DNA of 64,000 bases, from the NCBI GenBank assembly GCA_025463765.1, contig JAODBC010000015.1, forward strand, positions 31,581 to 95,580. The letters run 5' to 3'. The position numbers and the translations under genes were made by a program. Of this stretch, positions 55,295 to 62,918 are shown one piece after another. This stretch comes from Subtercola sp. GTDB taxonomy: Bacteria; Actinomycetota; Actinomycetes; Actinomycetales; Microbacteriaceae. Position 1 is the stretch's first letter, and every line of letters begins with the position of its first letter. The notes beneath the pieces are model-generated. The model saw only the letters and a list, made by a program, of their open reading frames with translations. It did not search any database and had not been told where the DNA came from.

Positions 55295-55505
55295 GAGAAC
55301 TCCCCCTCTGTCATCGTGCCTGAGAGATTCACACCCCGCGGCCTACGCCTCGAACAAGTGCTTTCACCGTGGGCGAGACCGCGGCCGCTCTAAGCCGAGC
55401 GCGGGCTGCTTTTCAGAGTGGCCAGTTCGACGCGGTACACGTACCTGAGAGATTATCGGAGAGAATTGCTCCTTCGGTGCCCGGAATTCGGCTCTCGCCG
55501 TGCCG
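55295..55505 (-). promoter_or_regulatory. Tandem glycine riboswitch upstream of gcvT
   Basis: On the complement strand two glycine aptamers are recognisable. The first has GAAGGAGCAA (complement of 55467-55476) and CTCTCAGG (55444-55451). The second has AATCTCTCAGGCAC (55316-55329) and GACAGAGGGGGAG (55299-55311). Such leaders turn on gcv expression when glycine binds. The region 55221-55580 between gcvT and the CopC-like gene holds nothing else that I can support. Confidence 0.92.
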
Positions 55506-55580
55506 CCGGGCTCTCCCGCGCCGACCTTTCGGCCGAACAGTCTTCAGTTGTGTGGCCAGCTTAGCGTGCCGCGACCCGTT

Positions 55581-56354
55581 CTAGGGAGTTCGCCGGTCAC
55601 CGCGGGCACGGCGCACCACAGCGAAGAGCACGGCCGCGAGCGCGACGAGCGACCCGACGCCCACGACAATGGCCAGCGGCAGCGCAAGCCCAGAATCGTT
55701 GCTCGCATCGGCGGGCACGGCCGACAAGATGGTCATGGTGGGCTCTGGAACATCGGCGGCCGCACCCGGATCGACGGTTGCGGCTTCGCCGGGAGCGAGT
55801 GTGGCAGAACCGGTGGGGTTGGCTGCGGCAGAGCCCGGCGCGGGTGTTCCCGTCGACGGCACCGTCGCAGGGTGACCCGACCAGGCGGCGCCGCACGCCG
55901 GAGCGGCGTTCCAGGCCGGTGCCGCCACGGTGACGGCGGTCGGCTGCCAGGTGAAGGAGTAGCGGCCCGAAATGGGGTGACCGTCTTCGGAGACGACCCG
56001 CCAGGTCACGTCGTACTCCCCCGCTTCGCCGAGCGCGACGCCGGTGCTCGCATCGCTTCCGTCGACGGTGACGCAACCCGATTCGTGGTGACCGCCGTCG
56101 GTGTCGGTGATCTCGATGGCGAACCCCGAGGCATCCGCCCCCAGCGACAGCAGTTCGTCGCTGAAGCTGACGGTGACCTTGTCGATGGACTTCGTGACGG
56201 TCTCGCCGTTGTAGGGGCTCGACGACACCACGGTGTCGTGCGCGAACGCCGGTGCCGCAGCGGCGGTCGAGGCTGCCGAGATTGCGAGGCCGGCGAGCAG
56301 CCCCAGCCCGACGATACGGGCTGCACGCCGGTTCGTCAGGGGAGGAATTCGCAC
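55581..56354 (-). CDS. CopC-domain copper-related membrane protein
   Basis: Secreted, membrane-anchored protein of 257 aa. After a signal peptide (about residues 10-37, ending FAHD) the CopC domain runs to about residue 135; the first His of FAHD and SEDGHPISG are likely Cu(II) ligands, with extra His in GGHHESG. A Pro/Gly-rich linker and C-terminal helix (LALPLAIVVGVGSLVALAAVLFAVV) follow. In YcnJ-type proteins the same domain is fused to CopD; here no CopD is adjacent, so a role in copper binding is inferred. Confidence 0.88.
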   Translation of the reverse strand: MRIPPLTNRRAARIVGLGLLAGLAISAASTAAAAPAFAHDTVVSSSPYNGETVTKSIDKVTVSFSDELLSLGADASGFAIEITDTDGGHHESGCVTVDGSDASTGVALGEAGEYDVTWRVVSEDGHPISGRYSFTWQPTAVTVAAPAWNAAPACGAAWSGHPATVPSTGTPAPGSAAANPTGSATLAPGEAATVDPGAAADVPEPTMTILSAVPADASNDSGLALPLAIVVGVGSLVALAAVLFAVVRRARGDRRTP

Positions 56355-56455
56355 AATCCTACGATAACCGGCAGGTCGACAGCGCTGCGGGCGCTGAGAG
56401 CGGATGCTCAGCGGACTACCGGCTAACGAGCATCCGGCTGAGTTTCAGGGCCGCG

Positions 56456-56710
56456 TCAGGTCGTCGGGAGCACGAAGATCAAGATGAGCGTGACGACCGT
56501 CGATGCGACGCCGAGCCAGAGACCGACCAATGACAGAATTCGCCCGGCACCCGTGACGCGTGACTGCCGCAGCCCGAAGAAGCCGAGCACAGCGCCTACG
56601 ATGCTGATGACCACGAAGGGGTTCAAGAAAAGCGAGATGACACTCACGACGAGGCTCGCGAAGGCCAGAAAGTTGGAACGGCCGGCGGGGGCGCCAGAGG
56701 GTGTGGTCAT
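56456..56710 (-). CDS. DUF4190-type small membrane protein
   Basis: An 84-aa protein with two transmembrane helices (about residues 15-45 with LVVSVISLFLNPFVVISIVGAVLGFFGL, and 58-82 with LSLVGLWLGVASTVVTLILIF), the DUF4190 layout. The function is unknown. The ATG at 56710 is preferred over an ATG 8 codons earlier because it begins the family-like MTTPSGAP. Confidence 0.75.
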   Translation of the reverse strand: MTTPSGAPAGRSNFLAFASLVVSVISLFLNPFVVISIVGAVLGFFGLRQSRVTGAGRILSLVGLWLGVASTVVTLILIFVLPTT

Positions 56711-56763
56711 AGCATCACCGTAATGCACACCCACACCGCAGCGACTGTATGTAAGGTGTGCGC

Positions 56764-56955
56764 ATGGGTGACGTGACCTGTCTGGTGATCGGATGCACGG
56801 CCGAGCCTGACGACGAGATCACTGTCGAGGCGAACGGCCTTTCACTCGTGTATTCCGTCTGTCTCGCGCACGCGACCGAGATGCGCTGGGGTGCGACCTA
56901 CTCGGAGTATCGCTCCGACCAGCACGGACTGCTCGGGCTGCGTCAGTCGCGCTAG
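56764..56955 (+). CDS. Tiny Cys/His-rich protein, paralogue of the one at 58386
   Basis: A 63-aa protein of a family I do not recognise. It has CLVIGC near the N-terminus and CLAH near residue 36, giving C-x4-C-x21-C-x2-H, a likely single zinc site (treble-clef or ribbon-like). The core EANGLSLVYSVCLAHA aligns with DSNGLLLVYAICRDHA of the protein at 58386-58577. The ATG at 56764 follows AAGG by 7 nt. The stop overlaps the stop of the convergent flavin oxidase by 4 nt. Confidence 0.75.
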   Translation: MGDVTCLVIGCTAEPDDEITVEANGLSLVYSVCLAHATEMRWGATYSEYRSDQHGLLGLRQSR

Positions 56956-58343
56956 CGCGACCCTGGGAAGCCGCAGAACAGACCGTTCGGGTCGAATGCC
57001 GCGATCAGTTGCTGCACGCGGGGCCAATCGTCGGCGGCGAACGACCCGCTGACACGCTCAGCAGAATGATGCAGATCGGCCTCGCTGATGAAGTGTCCGC
57101 TGGCGACCGGCTCGAGCACGGCTCGTAACTCGGCCAGCCACGCGTGGTTCGCTTCGTCGTCGGCGGGGTCTGACCAGATTACGTACGGCACCACCAGAGT
57201 GCGGTCGTGCATCCCGTATGCCGCATCGCCCTTCGGCAGAAGGCGTGCCCCGTTGCCGTTGCCCGGCATTCCGGTGAGCAGATAGGAGTGACCAGAGGGG
57301 GCCCGCCGCATGATCTCGGCGAGCGGAGGCAGCGCTTCGTGCAGGTCTGCCGGCAGCCAGAACGTGTCGGCGAGGTAGCGAAAACCGTCGGGATAGGTGG
57401 GGTCGACGCCCTCGTGCAGGTTCTCGAAGGCGACCTCGATGGGCCCGAGATGATCGAGCAGCGGTGCGTCGGGCGCGGGCTCTGCCTCGAAAGCCGCGAG
57501 CGCCGCCAGCGCGGCTTCTTCGTCATTCGCGAAGGCCGTGGCGATGACGCTGACGCTGTACGCGGTGCAGTCGCTCGTTGCTCCCGGTCGCTGCGGGCCC
57601 GCCAACACGACCGAGACTTCGACACTGGCCGGCAGCGCGGCCGATACGCGGCCCACCCAGGCGGTCACTTCTGCGAGGTCGGCGAGGTCGAACATCCAGG
57701 TGGCCAAACGGATGCCCCGCGGCAGTGGCCTCAGATCGACCTCGAACTCGGTGACGATGCCGGGAAAGCCCGGGCCAGAGCCGCGAGCGAGCCAGAACAA
57801 CTCGGCGTTCTCGTCTGCGGAGGCGACCACCACGTCGCCGCTCGCCAGCACAACACGCATACTGCGGAGAGAGAAACACGACGGCAGCCACGCGCCCCAG
57901 TTGAGGCCCAGCCCTCCGCCGAGCAGAAAACCGCCGAGCGCCGGGTTGCCGCAGTGCCCGACCGGAAAGGCGAGACCGAGTCTCGCGAGCTCTTTCGACA
58001 AGCGTTCGCCGCGCACGGCTGGGCCCACCCTGGCGGTGCGCGCCTCGACGTCGACTTCGATGCCGTCGAACGCGGCCAGGTCGATGAGCAGACTCGCTTC
58101 GCGCAGCGAGGCGGAGATCCAGCTGTGCCCGCCCGACCGGATGGCGACCTTCGTGCCGGTTCGTGCCGCGTCGGCCACCGCCTGCGCCACCTCGGCTTCG
58201 GTCTGCGGGATGACGATGAGCGCGGGTGTCTGGGCCGGCTGCAGGGCGTTGAACAACCCGTCATGGGCCGCTGCGACGAAACCGGCATCGCCGGGAAGAA
58301 TGCGTGTAGAGGCGGCACTCGGGGTTTCGGTCACGGTCGACAT
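56952..58343 (-). CDS. FAD-linked oxidase, berberine-bridge-enzyme-like
   Basis: Flavoprotein oxidase of the PCMH/BBE family, 463 aa. The FAD attachment His is in SGGHSW near residue 70 and a second attachment Cys is in VGHCGNPALGGFLLGGG near residue 130, so bicovalent flavin is predicted; the BBE C-terminal motif is FDPNGLFCG. It has no signal peptide and is probably cytoplasmic; the substrate (alcohol, sugar or secondary metabolite) is unknown. The ATG is at 58343. It is flanked on both sides by the two paralogous Cys/His miniproteins, one divergent and one convergent. Confidence 0.85.
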   Translation of the reverse strand: MSTVTETPSAASTRILPGDAGFVAAAHDGLFNALQPAQTPALIVIPQTEAEVAQAVADAARTGTKVAIRSGGHSWISASLREASLLIDLAAFDGIEVDVEARTARVGPAVRGERLSKELARLGLAFPVGHCGNPALGGFLLGGGLGLNWGAWLPSCFSLRSMRVVLASGDVVVASADENAELFWLARGSGPGFPGIVTEFEVDLRPLPRGIRLATWMFDLADLAEVTAWVGRVSAALPASVEVSVVLAGPQRPGATSDCTAYSVSVIATAFANDEEAALAALAAFEAEPAPDAPLLDHLGPIEVAFENLHEGVDPTYPDGFRYLADTFWLPADLHEALPPLAEIMRRAPSGHSYLLTGMPGNGNGARLLPKGDAAYGMHDRTLVVPYVIWSDPADDEANHAWLAELRAVLEPVASGHFISEADLHHSAERVSGSFAADDWPRVQQLIAAFDPNGLFCGFPGSR

Positions 58344-58385
58344 CGTACTGGCGTCGACCGCTCCATACCGTTCTAGAGTTGGCTC

Positions 58386-58577
58386 ATGATCGAATGTGTC
58401 GTCGAAGGGTGCGTGGGCGACCCGGTCGAGCGACTCACCGTCGATAGCAATGGCCTTCTGCTGGTCTACGCGATCTGCCGCGACCATGCCCTGCAGGTGC
58501 GCGACGGCTTTCAGGTAGCGCAGCCGGCCGACTCCAGCCGCGGCCTCGTCGGCCCGCGCTCGACTCCCCTGCCGTAG
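58386..58577 (+). CDS. Tiny Cys/His-rich protein, paralogue of the one at 56764
   Basis: A 63-aa protein with CVVEGC and CRDH, the same C-x4-C-x21-C-x2-H arrangement as its paralogue. A polar C-terminus (QPADSSRGLVGPRSTPLP) differs. No known family is recognised; zinc binding and regulation of the adjacent oxidase are inference. TAGAGT at 58374-58379 is 6 nt before the ATG, so the transcript may be leaderless. It is divergent from the oxidase, with 42 nt between starts. Confidence 0.75.
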   Translation: MIECVVEGCVGDPVERLTVDSNGLLLVYAICRDHALQVRDGFQVAQPADSSRGLVGPRSTPLP

Positions 58578-58615
58578 GCGTCGATGGCGGGCCGATGCTG
58601 TCGGACCGCCGGCGA

Positions 58616-58984
58616 CTAGGCTTCGCTGAATGCAACCTGCTGCTGCTTCGCGACCTCGTGCAGACGGCGATCTCTCGTCCACAACGTCGTGCCGGGCGAG
58701 AGCGTCACCGCCGCAAGCAGATGAGCGTCGACCAGGCTGAGCCCCCGGCCGTAGAGCTTTTGGCGCTCGATGAGACCCATCACTTCGTCGTGGTGCGCGA
58801 GCGTCACGGTTGGAAGGTTGCTCAGCAGATCGAGGAACGACCCTCGATCACGCAACGACCCCATTGCCAGCTCGCCGATGACCATGGGATGCTGCCGAAC
58901 GAAGCCGCTTCTCAACAACCTCAAAAGTTCTGGTTCGGCGGCATGCAGGTGGTCAACCCAGACCGAGGTGTCGACGAGGATCAT
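58616..58984 (-). CDS. vapC: VapC-type PIN-domain toxin
   Basis: RNase toxin of 122 aa. PIN acidic residues are D5 (MILVDTSVW), E in VIGELAMG, D in GLSLVDAHLLAA and D in WTRDRRL. It cleaves tRNA or rRNA when free of antitoxin. The ATG at 58984 lies 3 nt after the antitoxin stop, the usual coupled order of antitoxin then toxin. Confidence 0.92.
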   Translation of the reverse strand: MILVDTSVWVDHLHAAEPELLRLLRSGFVRQHPMVIGELAMGSLRDRGSFLDLLSNLPTVTLAHHDEVMGLIERQKLYGRGLSLVDAHLLAAVTLSPGTTLWTRDRRLHEVAKQQQVAFSEA

Positions 58985-58987
58985 GAC

Positions 58988-59182
58988 TCAGGCGGCAGGT
59001 CGCCTTCGGGGTGCGGATTCGGCGTGCCGATCGCTACCGCCGAGAAGTGCCAGGCGCCGAGCGCTTTCACGCTCGATGAGCGCCTCGAGTGCTTCACGCA
59101 GCAGAGCGGAGCGCTCCGTTATTCCGCTCAGGTCGGCGGCCTTCGCCAACCGGTCGTCGTCGAGTGTGACTGTCGTTCTCAT
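58988..59182 (-). CDS. vapB: VapB-type antitoxin
   Basis: A 64-aa ribbon-helix-helix antitoxin (MRTTVTLDDDRLAKAADLSG, then RSALLREALEALIERE) with an Arg/Pro tail that probably inserts into the toxin. AAGGAGG lies 6 nt before the ATG at 59182, which decides against a start 7 codons earlier. A palindrome at 59212-59225 upstream is a likely self-operator. Confidence 0.9.
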   Translation of the reverse strand: MRTTVTLDDDRLAKAADLSGITERSALLREALEALIERESARRLALLGGSDRHAESAPRRRPAA

Positions 59183-59211
59183 TCGCGCCTCCTTCTTCTG
59201 CACCTAGATTA

Positions 59212-59225
59212 GCATCATCTGATGC
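59212..59225. promoter_or_regulatory. Palindromic operator candidate for vapBC
   Basis: GCATCATCTGATGC has perfect 6-bp arms around TC, 30 nt before the vapB start. VapB proteins of the ribbon-helix-helix type repress their own promoter at such sites; the assignment is inferred from position. Confidence 0.55.
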
Positions 59226-59266
59226 ATATACTCATGCGCATCCAACACTCGTTCGATGTGCGGATG

Positions 59267-60937
59267 TCAGGCTCCGCTGAGGGCGAGAACTCCCGGGCGA
59301 GCGGGGTCGGGAGCGAAGGTGAGGGTGCGAGTGGCGATTTTGTCGGTGAAGAAGCGGTCGTGGCTGACCACGATCACGGCGCCCGGAAAATGCGTGAGCG
59401 CGCGTTCCATGACCTGGATGCTCGGCATGTCGAGATGGTTGGTGGGCTCGTCGAGCAGCAGCACCGAGGCACCCGAGAGCAGGCACTGAGCCATCGCGAC
59501 GCGAGCCCGCTGCCCGCCAGAGAGGTTGCCGAGCCGCTGCTTGAGGTCCGCCTCGGAGAACTGGAACATCGCGAGAAAACGGCCCACCGATTTGCGTGTC
59601 GCGGTGAGAGCGAGACTGTCGGGGAGGGCGTTGACCGCGTGAGTGAGGGTGTCTGCGTCGTCGAGTTCGGCGAGCATCCGGTTGTAACTGACGACCTTGA
59701 CGCCCTTCGGCCAGTCGACGGTGCCCTGGTCGGGGCGGTCTTCGCCGGCGAGCACACGAAGCAGGGTGCTTTTTCCGCTGCCGTTCGCGCCGAGAACGGC
59801 GATGCGGTAGCCGCGGCGAATCTCGAGTGTGAGGCCCTCGAACAGGGTCTTGTCGCCATACGACTTGCCGAGCGAATCGATGCGGCAGAGCACGTCTTTC
59901 ACGTGCAGACCGCCGTAGATCTCGGTGATGATCTCGTCGACCGGGCGCGGGGCGCGGGACTTCTTGATGCTCGACAACTGCTTATTGAGCCCGTTCTGTT
60001 TGCCCGACTGTGCAGACTTCGCCGCTCTGGTCGCCTTCGCAGCCTCGCGTCGGTCGGAGATGCCCTCGGCCTCGAACGCCAGCAGTTCGGACTCGTGCAG
60101 ATACTGCTGCTCGAGCGTCTTGAGCCGAAACTGCTTCTGCACCACGTATTCGTCGAAATTACCGGGATACTCGTGCAGATGAAAGTTCTCGAGCTCGATG
60201 ATGCGCGTGACCACGGCGTCGAGAAAGGTGCGGTCGTGCGATACGACGATCGCCGCCCCGCGAAAGTCGCGGAACCAGCTCTCGAGCCACTCGACCCCGG
60301 CGATGTCGAGAAAGTTCGTCGGCTCGTCGAGCAGCAGAACATCCGGGTTCTCGAGCAGAATCTTCGCGAGCGCTGCCCGGTTGCGCCAGCCGCCCGAGAG
60401 GTCGTCGATGGGGCAGATGCGGTGGGCCTGTTCGAAGCCGAGGGTCGTCAGGGCCGTGTCGATGTGGCGCTGGTAATCCCAGCCGTCGAGGCGATCCATC
60501 TCGGCGAAGAGGTCAGCCTGGCGGTTGATGAGGGCGTCGAGGGTTTGGGCTGGTTGTGCGCTGCCTGCGGGGGCGTTCTGGGCGGCGGGGTTCGGGTCGG
60601 CGGCGGCTTGCGCCACGGCGGTGTCGATCGCAGCCAACTCGGCCTCGATGAGGTGGATGTTCGCGAAGAGGCCCTCGAGAACATCCACTATCGACGCCGT
60701 ACCGTCGAGTTCGGAGAACTGCGAGAAGTACCCCAGCTTCAGGCCGTCTTCGAGGGCGACGGTTCCGGCATCCGGAGTCACCTGCTCGAGCGCCAGCTTG
60801 AGAAGCGTCGACTTGCCAGACCCATTGCGCCCGATCAGCCCGACGCGGTCGCCCTTCTCGAGCCGGAAGAACGCCTCGCGCAGCACCTGCGTGTTCTCGA
60901 AGCTGACGCTGACGTCGGTCATTCTGATGAGGCTCAT
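59267..60937 (-). CDS. ABC-F family ATPase (ribosome-associated)
   Basis: Soluble protein with two ABC domains and no membrane part, 556 aa. Walker A motifs are GRNGSGKST (near residue 37) and GANGSGKST (near residue 360), signatures LSGGWRNR and LSGGQRARVAM, and Walker B LLLDEPTNFLD and LLLDEPTNHLD. A charged linker between the domains (about residues 245-320) is the P-site tRNA-interacting motif region. It could be a translation factor of the EttA/Uup type or an antibiotic-protection factor; the length and short linker do not decide. An Ala/Pro/Gln insertion near residue 120 is unusual. The start is the ATG at 60937. Confidence 0.9.
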   Translation of the reverse strand: MSLIRMTDVSVSFENTQVLREAFFRLEKGDRVGLIGRNGSGKSTLLKLALEQVTPDAGTVALEDGLKLGYFSQFSELDGTASIVDVLEGLFANIHLIEAELAAIDTAVAQAAADPNPAAQNAPAGSAQPAQTLDALINRQADLFAEMDRLDGWDYQRHIDTALTTLGFEQAHRICPIDDLSGGWRNRAALAKILLENPDVLLLDEPTNFLDIAGVEWLESWFRDFRGAAIVVSHDRTFLDAVVTRIIELENFHLHEYPGNFDEYVVQKQFRLKTLEQQYLHESELLAFEAEGISDRREAAKATRAAKSAQSGKQNGLNKQLSSIKKSRAPRPVDEIITEIYGGLHVKDVLCRIDSLGKSYGDKTLFEGLTLEIRRGYRIAVLGANGSGKSTLLRVLAGEDRPDQGTVDWPKGVKVVSYNRMLAELDDADTLTHAVNALPDSLALTATRKSVGRFLAMFQFSEADLKQRLGNLSGGQRARVAMAQCLLSGASVLLLDEPTNHLDMPSIQVMERALTHFPGAVIVVSHDRFFTDKIATRTLTFAPDPARPGVLALSGA

Positions 60938-60998
60938 GCTGTCGACGATAGCGGGGCCGGCTGGGGTGTTGGTGCCGCTCCGGGCGCGTGGTCGGGCG

Positions 60999-61460
60999 TC
61001 AGTGTTCGCCTTTGATGACGAAGTAGGAGCCGCGGATGGTGCCGGCGAGCTTCGACTTCTGGCGGGCGAACTTGAACTTCGAGAGTTCGTCGGGAATCTC
61101 CATACCGTCAGAGAGTTTGAAGCCCACGGCGCGCTTTCCCCCGTCTTCGACGGCGTACATGACGTTGATCGCAAGGCCCGACTCGTAGAAAACGTAGGTC
61201 ATTCGCAGACCTTCGACCTCGAAGTCGGTCGCCTCGAGCGCGGGCGATGCGATGACGATGTCGCGTTCGTCTTTGAGGATGCTCGTGACGCGGTCGAGCG
61301 CCTCCTTCGCCTCGCTCGCCGGGCTGACCGTGAACACGTGGTCATACTTATTCTTGTAGTAGCGAGCCTCGTTGGCGCGCAGGCCGGCGAGCGCTTCGGG
61401 CACCGGAGAGGACTCGAGGCCTTCGGTTGAGACGTTCACGAAGTCGACGGTGTACGGCAT
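60999..61460 (-). CDS. Conserved-looking hypothetical protein, 153 aa
   Basis: Not recognised. The ATG at 61460 has AGGAGG 6 nt upstream, a strong RBS, and codon use is like that of its neighbours. Sequence is mixed alpha/beta with a regular globular pattern: TVDFVNVSTEGLESSPVPEA, then NKYDHVFTVSP, then a C-terminal KLAGTIRGSYFVIKGE. No signal peptide or membrane segment. It precedes the ABC-F gene on the same strand by 61 nt and may share its transcript. Confidence 0.75.
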   Translation of the reverse strand: MPYTVDFVNVSTEGLESSPVPEALAGLRANEARYYKNKYDHVFTVSPASEAKEALDRVTSILKDERDIVIASPALEATDFEVEGLRMTYVFYESGLAINVMYAVEDGGKRAVGFKLSDGMEIPDELSKFKFARQKSKLAGTIRGSYFVIKGEH

Positions 61461-61684
61461 GGATCCTCCTGAGTTGCGGTGATGCACCTTACGGTAGCGC
61501 GAGTCGCTTCTCGGCACTTCTCGAATCCTGCTTACTTCTCGGCTGTGAGTGCGCGCGTTCTCAGACCATCTGACGCGTCAGTACGAATTGCGCACCACTG
61601 CCGATGGCGATCTCGACTTCGAGGTCACTGCCAACGGGTGTGAACCGAAACAGCATGCTGCTGACCGCCAAGCCCCTGTCATAG
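61461..61684. other. Intergenic region without a supported gene
   Basis: A 224-bp gap between the 153-aa gene and the membrane protein gene. An open frame on the plus strand from 61549 runs into the next gene in antisense; its first 48 codons look protein-like but there is no RBS, so it is not called. Probably promoter for the 153-aa gene. Confidence 0.5.
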
Positions 61685-62149
61685 TCAATCCTGGTCGGTA
61701 CGGCGCAGTTGCGATCCCGCGATCACGAAGAAGGTGCCAAGACCCGCAACGAAGGCACTCACCCCGTAGGCGAGCACAGACGTCATCAGCGAGGTTCGCA
61801 ACGCTGCCGCCGTCGAAAGCGCCGAGCTCTGCTTGCGCAGCTCGGCCGCCTCATCGCTGCTCGCGTCCACGCCGCGCAGCGCGTCACTGATGTCGGCGAA
61901 AGTGCGGCCGCCGGCCCCACGTTCGGCATTGCTCTTGATGACGAGCGCTTCGGCGTAGGCCGTCGCTGGGCCCTGAACGCGCTTACCCGCAAGTGCAGGT
62001 GCGTTGCCCGGAACCGTGATCTTCTCGTCGCGCAGCTGCTTCGTGACGGTGAACCAGGCGCCTGCTCCGACGGCCACGAACAACGAACCCGTGGCGATGC
62101 TGAGACCTCCAACGCGGCGAAGTACGGATGCAGTGGGCAGAGTCGTCAT
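61685..62149 (-). CDS. Two-TM membrane protein, often mis-named LigA
   Basis: A 154-aa protein with transmembrane helices at about residues 13-33 (GLSIATGSLFVAVGAGAWFTV) and 122-144 (VLAYGVSAFVAGLGTFFVIAG), and an extracytoplasmic part between them containing ADISDALRGVDAS. This matches actinobacterial proteins carrying the misleading label aromatic ring-opening dioxygenase LigA; no dioxygenase motif exists. The function is unknown. The ATG at 62149 has AAAGGA upstream. The next 160 bp (62150-62309) hold no supported gene. Confidence 0.7.
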   Translation of the reverse strand: MTTLPTASVLRRVGGLSIATGSLFVAVGAGAWFTVTKQLRDEKITVPGNAPALAGKRVQGPATAYAEALVIKSNAERGAGGRTFADISDALRGVDASSDEAAELRKQSSALSTAAALRTSLMTSVLAYGVSAFVAGLGTFFVIAGSQLRRTDQD

Positions 62150-62309
62150 CGATCATCCTTTCGTGGAGCACGTCGCGCGGGAATCACACTGCGCGCATTC
62201 CGACTGTAAGCGAACTCGGGCGTCACGCGCAGCCGAGATCCTGTGGCAATGCGGCACGCCGTCGTTGCAGCGCTCGAACAAGTTGCGCAGAGGAAACGCA
62301 TAATACGAC

Positions 62310-62657
62310 TCAGGGCAGAGCGAGAAAATCTCGCAGCCAAGCGTCGACTTCCTGCATTGTTTCGGTATCGACAACGCCTGCGACATCGTGGAGCCGTTCC
62401 CTCGTAATCGCCCGAGGCTGTTCGGTCATTGCGTAGGTCTGTTGGGCGAGTGCCAGATTCGACCCTCGCAGTGCGACATGGTTGGGCCATCCGCGATCCG
62501 TCGTCGTGGCAGGCACGATGATGGCGAGCGTGTCAGCTTGTTGCAGGTACAGATCACTGGCGATAACCAGCGCGGGGCGCCGGCCGGCTTGCTCTCGGCC
62601 GCGCACCGGATCGAGCTCCGCCCACACGACCATGCCCCGCCGCAGGTCAGTTGCCAT
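62310..62657 (-). CDS. mazF: MazF/PemK family mRNA interferase toxin
   Basis: A 115-aa toxin that cuts mRNA. MRRG-type start RRGMVVWAELDPVRGREQAGRRPALV is the conserved first strand region, with the catalytic Arg near residue 20; IVPATTTD follows. It overlaps the antitoxin by 11 nt, so translation is coupled. Confidence 0.92.
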   Translation of the reverse strand: MATDLRRGMVVWAELDPVRGREQAGRRPALVIASDLYLQQADTLAIIVPATTTDRGWPNHVALRGSNLALAQQTYAMTEQPRAITRERLHDVAGVVDTETMQEVDAWLRDFLALP

Positions 62658-62874
62658 CGCGTAGATCGCTCAGTGCGACATCCCACTCTCGAAACTCGTC
62701 CCAGTAATTCTCGTCGGCACTGCGAAAGGCACGGCCGAATGACTCCATGCGCCTGCGCCGTTCGTACCCATCGAGCAGTCCCTCGATGAGACCGGCCGCG
62801 GTCACTCCCCGCTCCTTTGCATCGCGGTTGATTCGGTCGCGGAGCTCAGCTGGAACCTTGATTGTCGTGACCAT
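62647..62874 (-). CDS. mazE: MazE-type ribbon-helix-helix antitoxin
   Basis: A 75-aa antitoxin: the N-terminus TTIKVPAELRDRINRDAKER is a ribbon-helix-helix DNA-binding domain, and the acidic C-terminal part (DENYWDEFREWD) should bind the toxin. TATACT (complement of 62881-62886) lies 6 nt before the ATG, implying a leaderless transcript, and the box is inside the inverted repeat at 62882-62899, so binding there would block transcription. Confidence 0.88.
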   Translation of the reverse strand: MVTTIKVPAELRDRINRDAKERGVTAAGLIEGLLDGYERRRRMESFGRAFRSADENYWDEFREWDVALSDLRDGN

Positions 62875-62881
62875 AAGACAA

Positions 62882-62899
62882 GTATACCGAAGGGTATAC
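62882..62899. promoter_or_regulatory. Operator/promoter of mazEF
   Basis: GTATACC and GGTATAC form perfect 7-bp arms separated by GAAG. The -10 box of the antitoxin overlaps the left arm, the layout of autorepression by antitoxin. Confidence 0.7.
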
Positions 62900-62918
62900 C
62901 AATCGGTCTACTGTGCGG

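Noticed and set aside
61549..61890. 113-codon frame whose first 48 residues look protein-like
   Set aside because: No RBS, and the last part is antisense to a supported membrane protein. It may be a relic of a lost gene but cannot be shown from this sequence.
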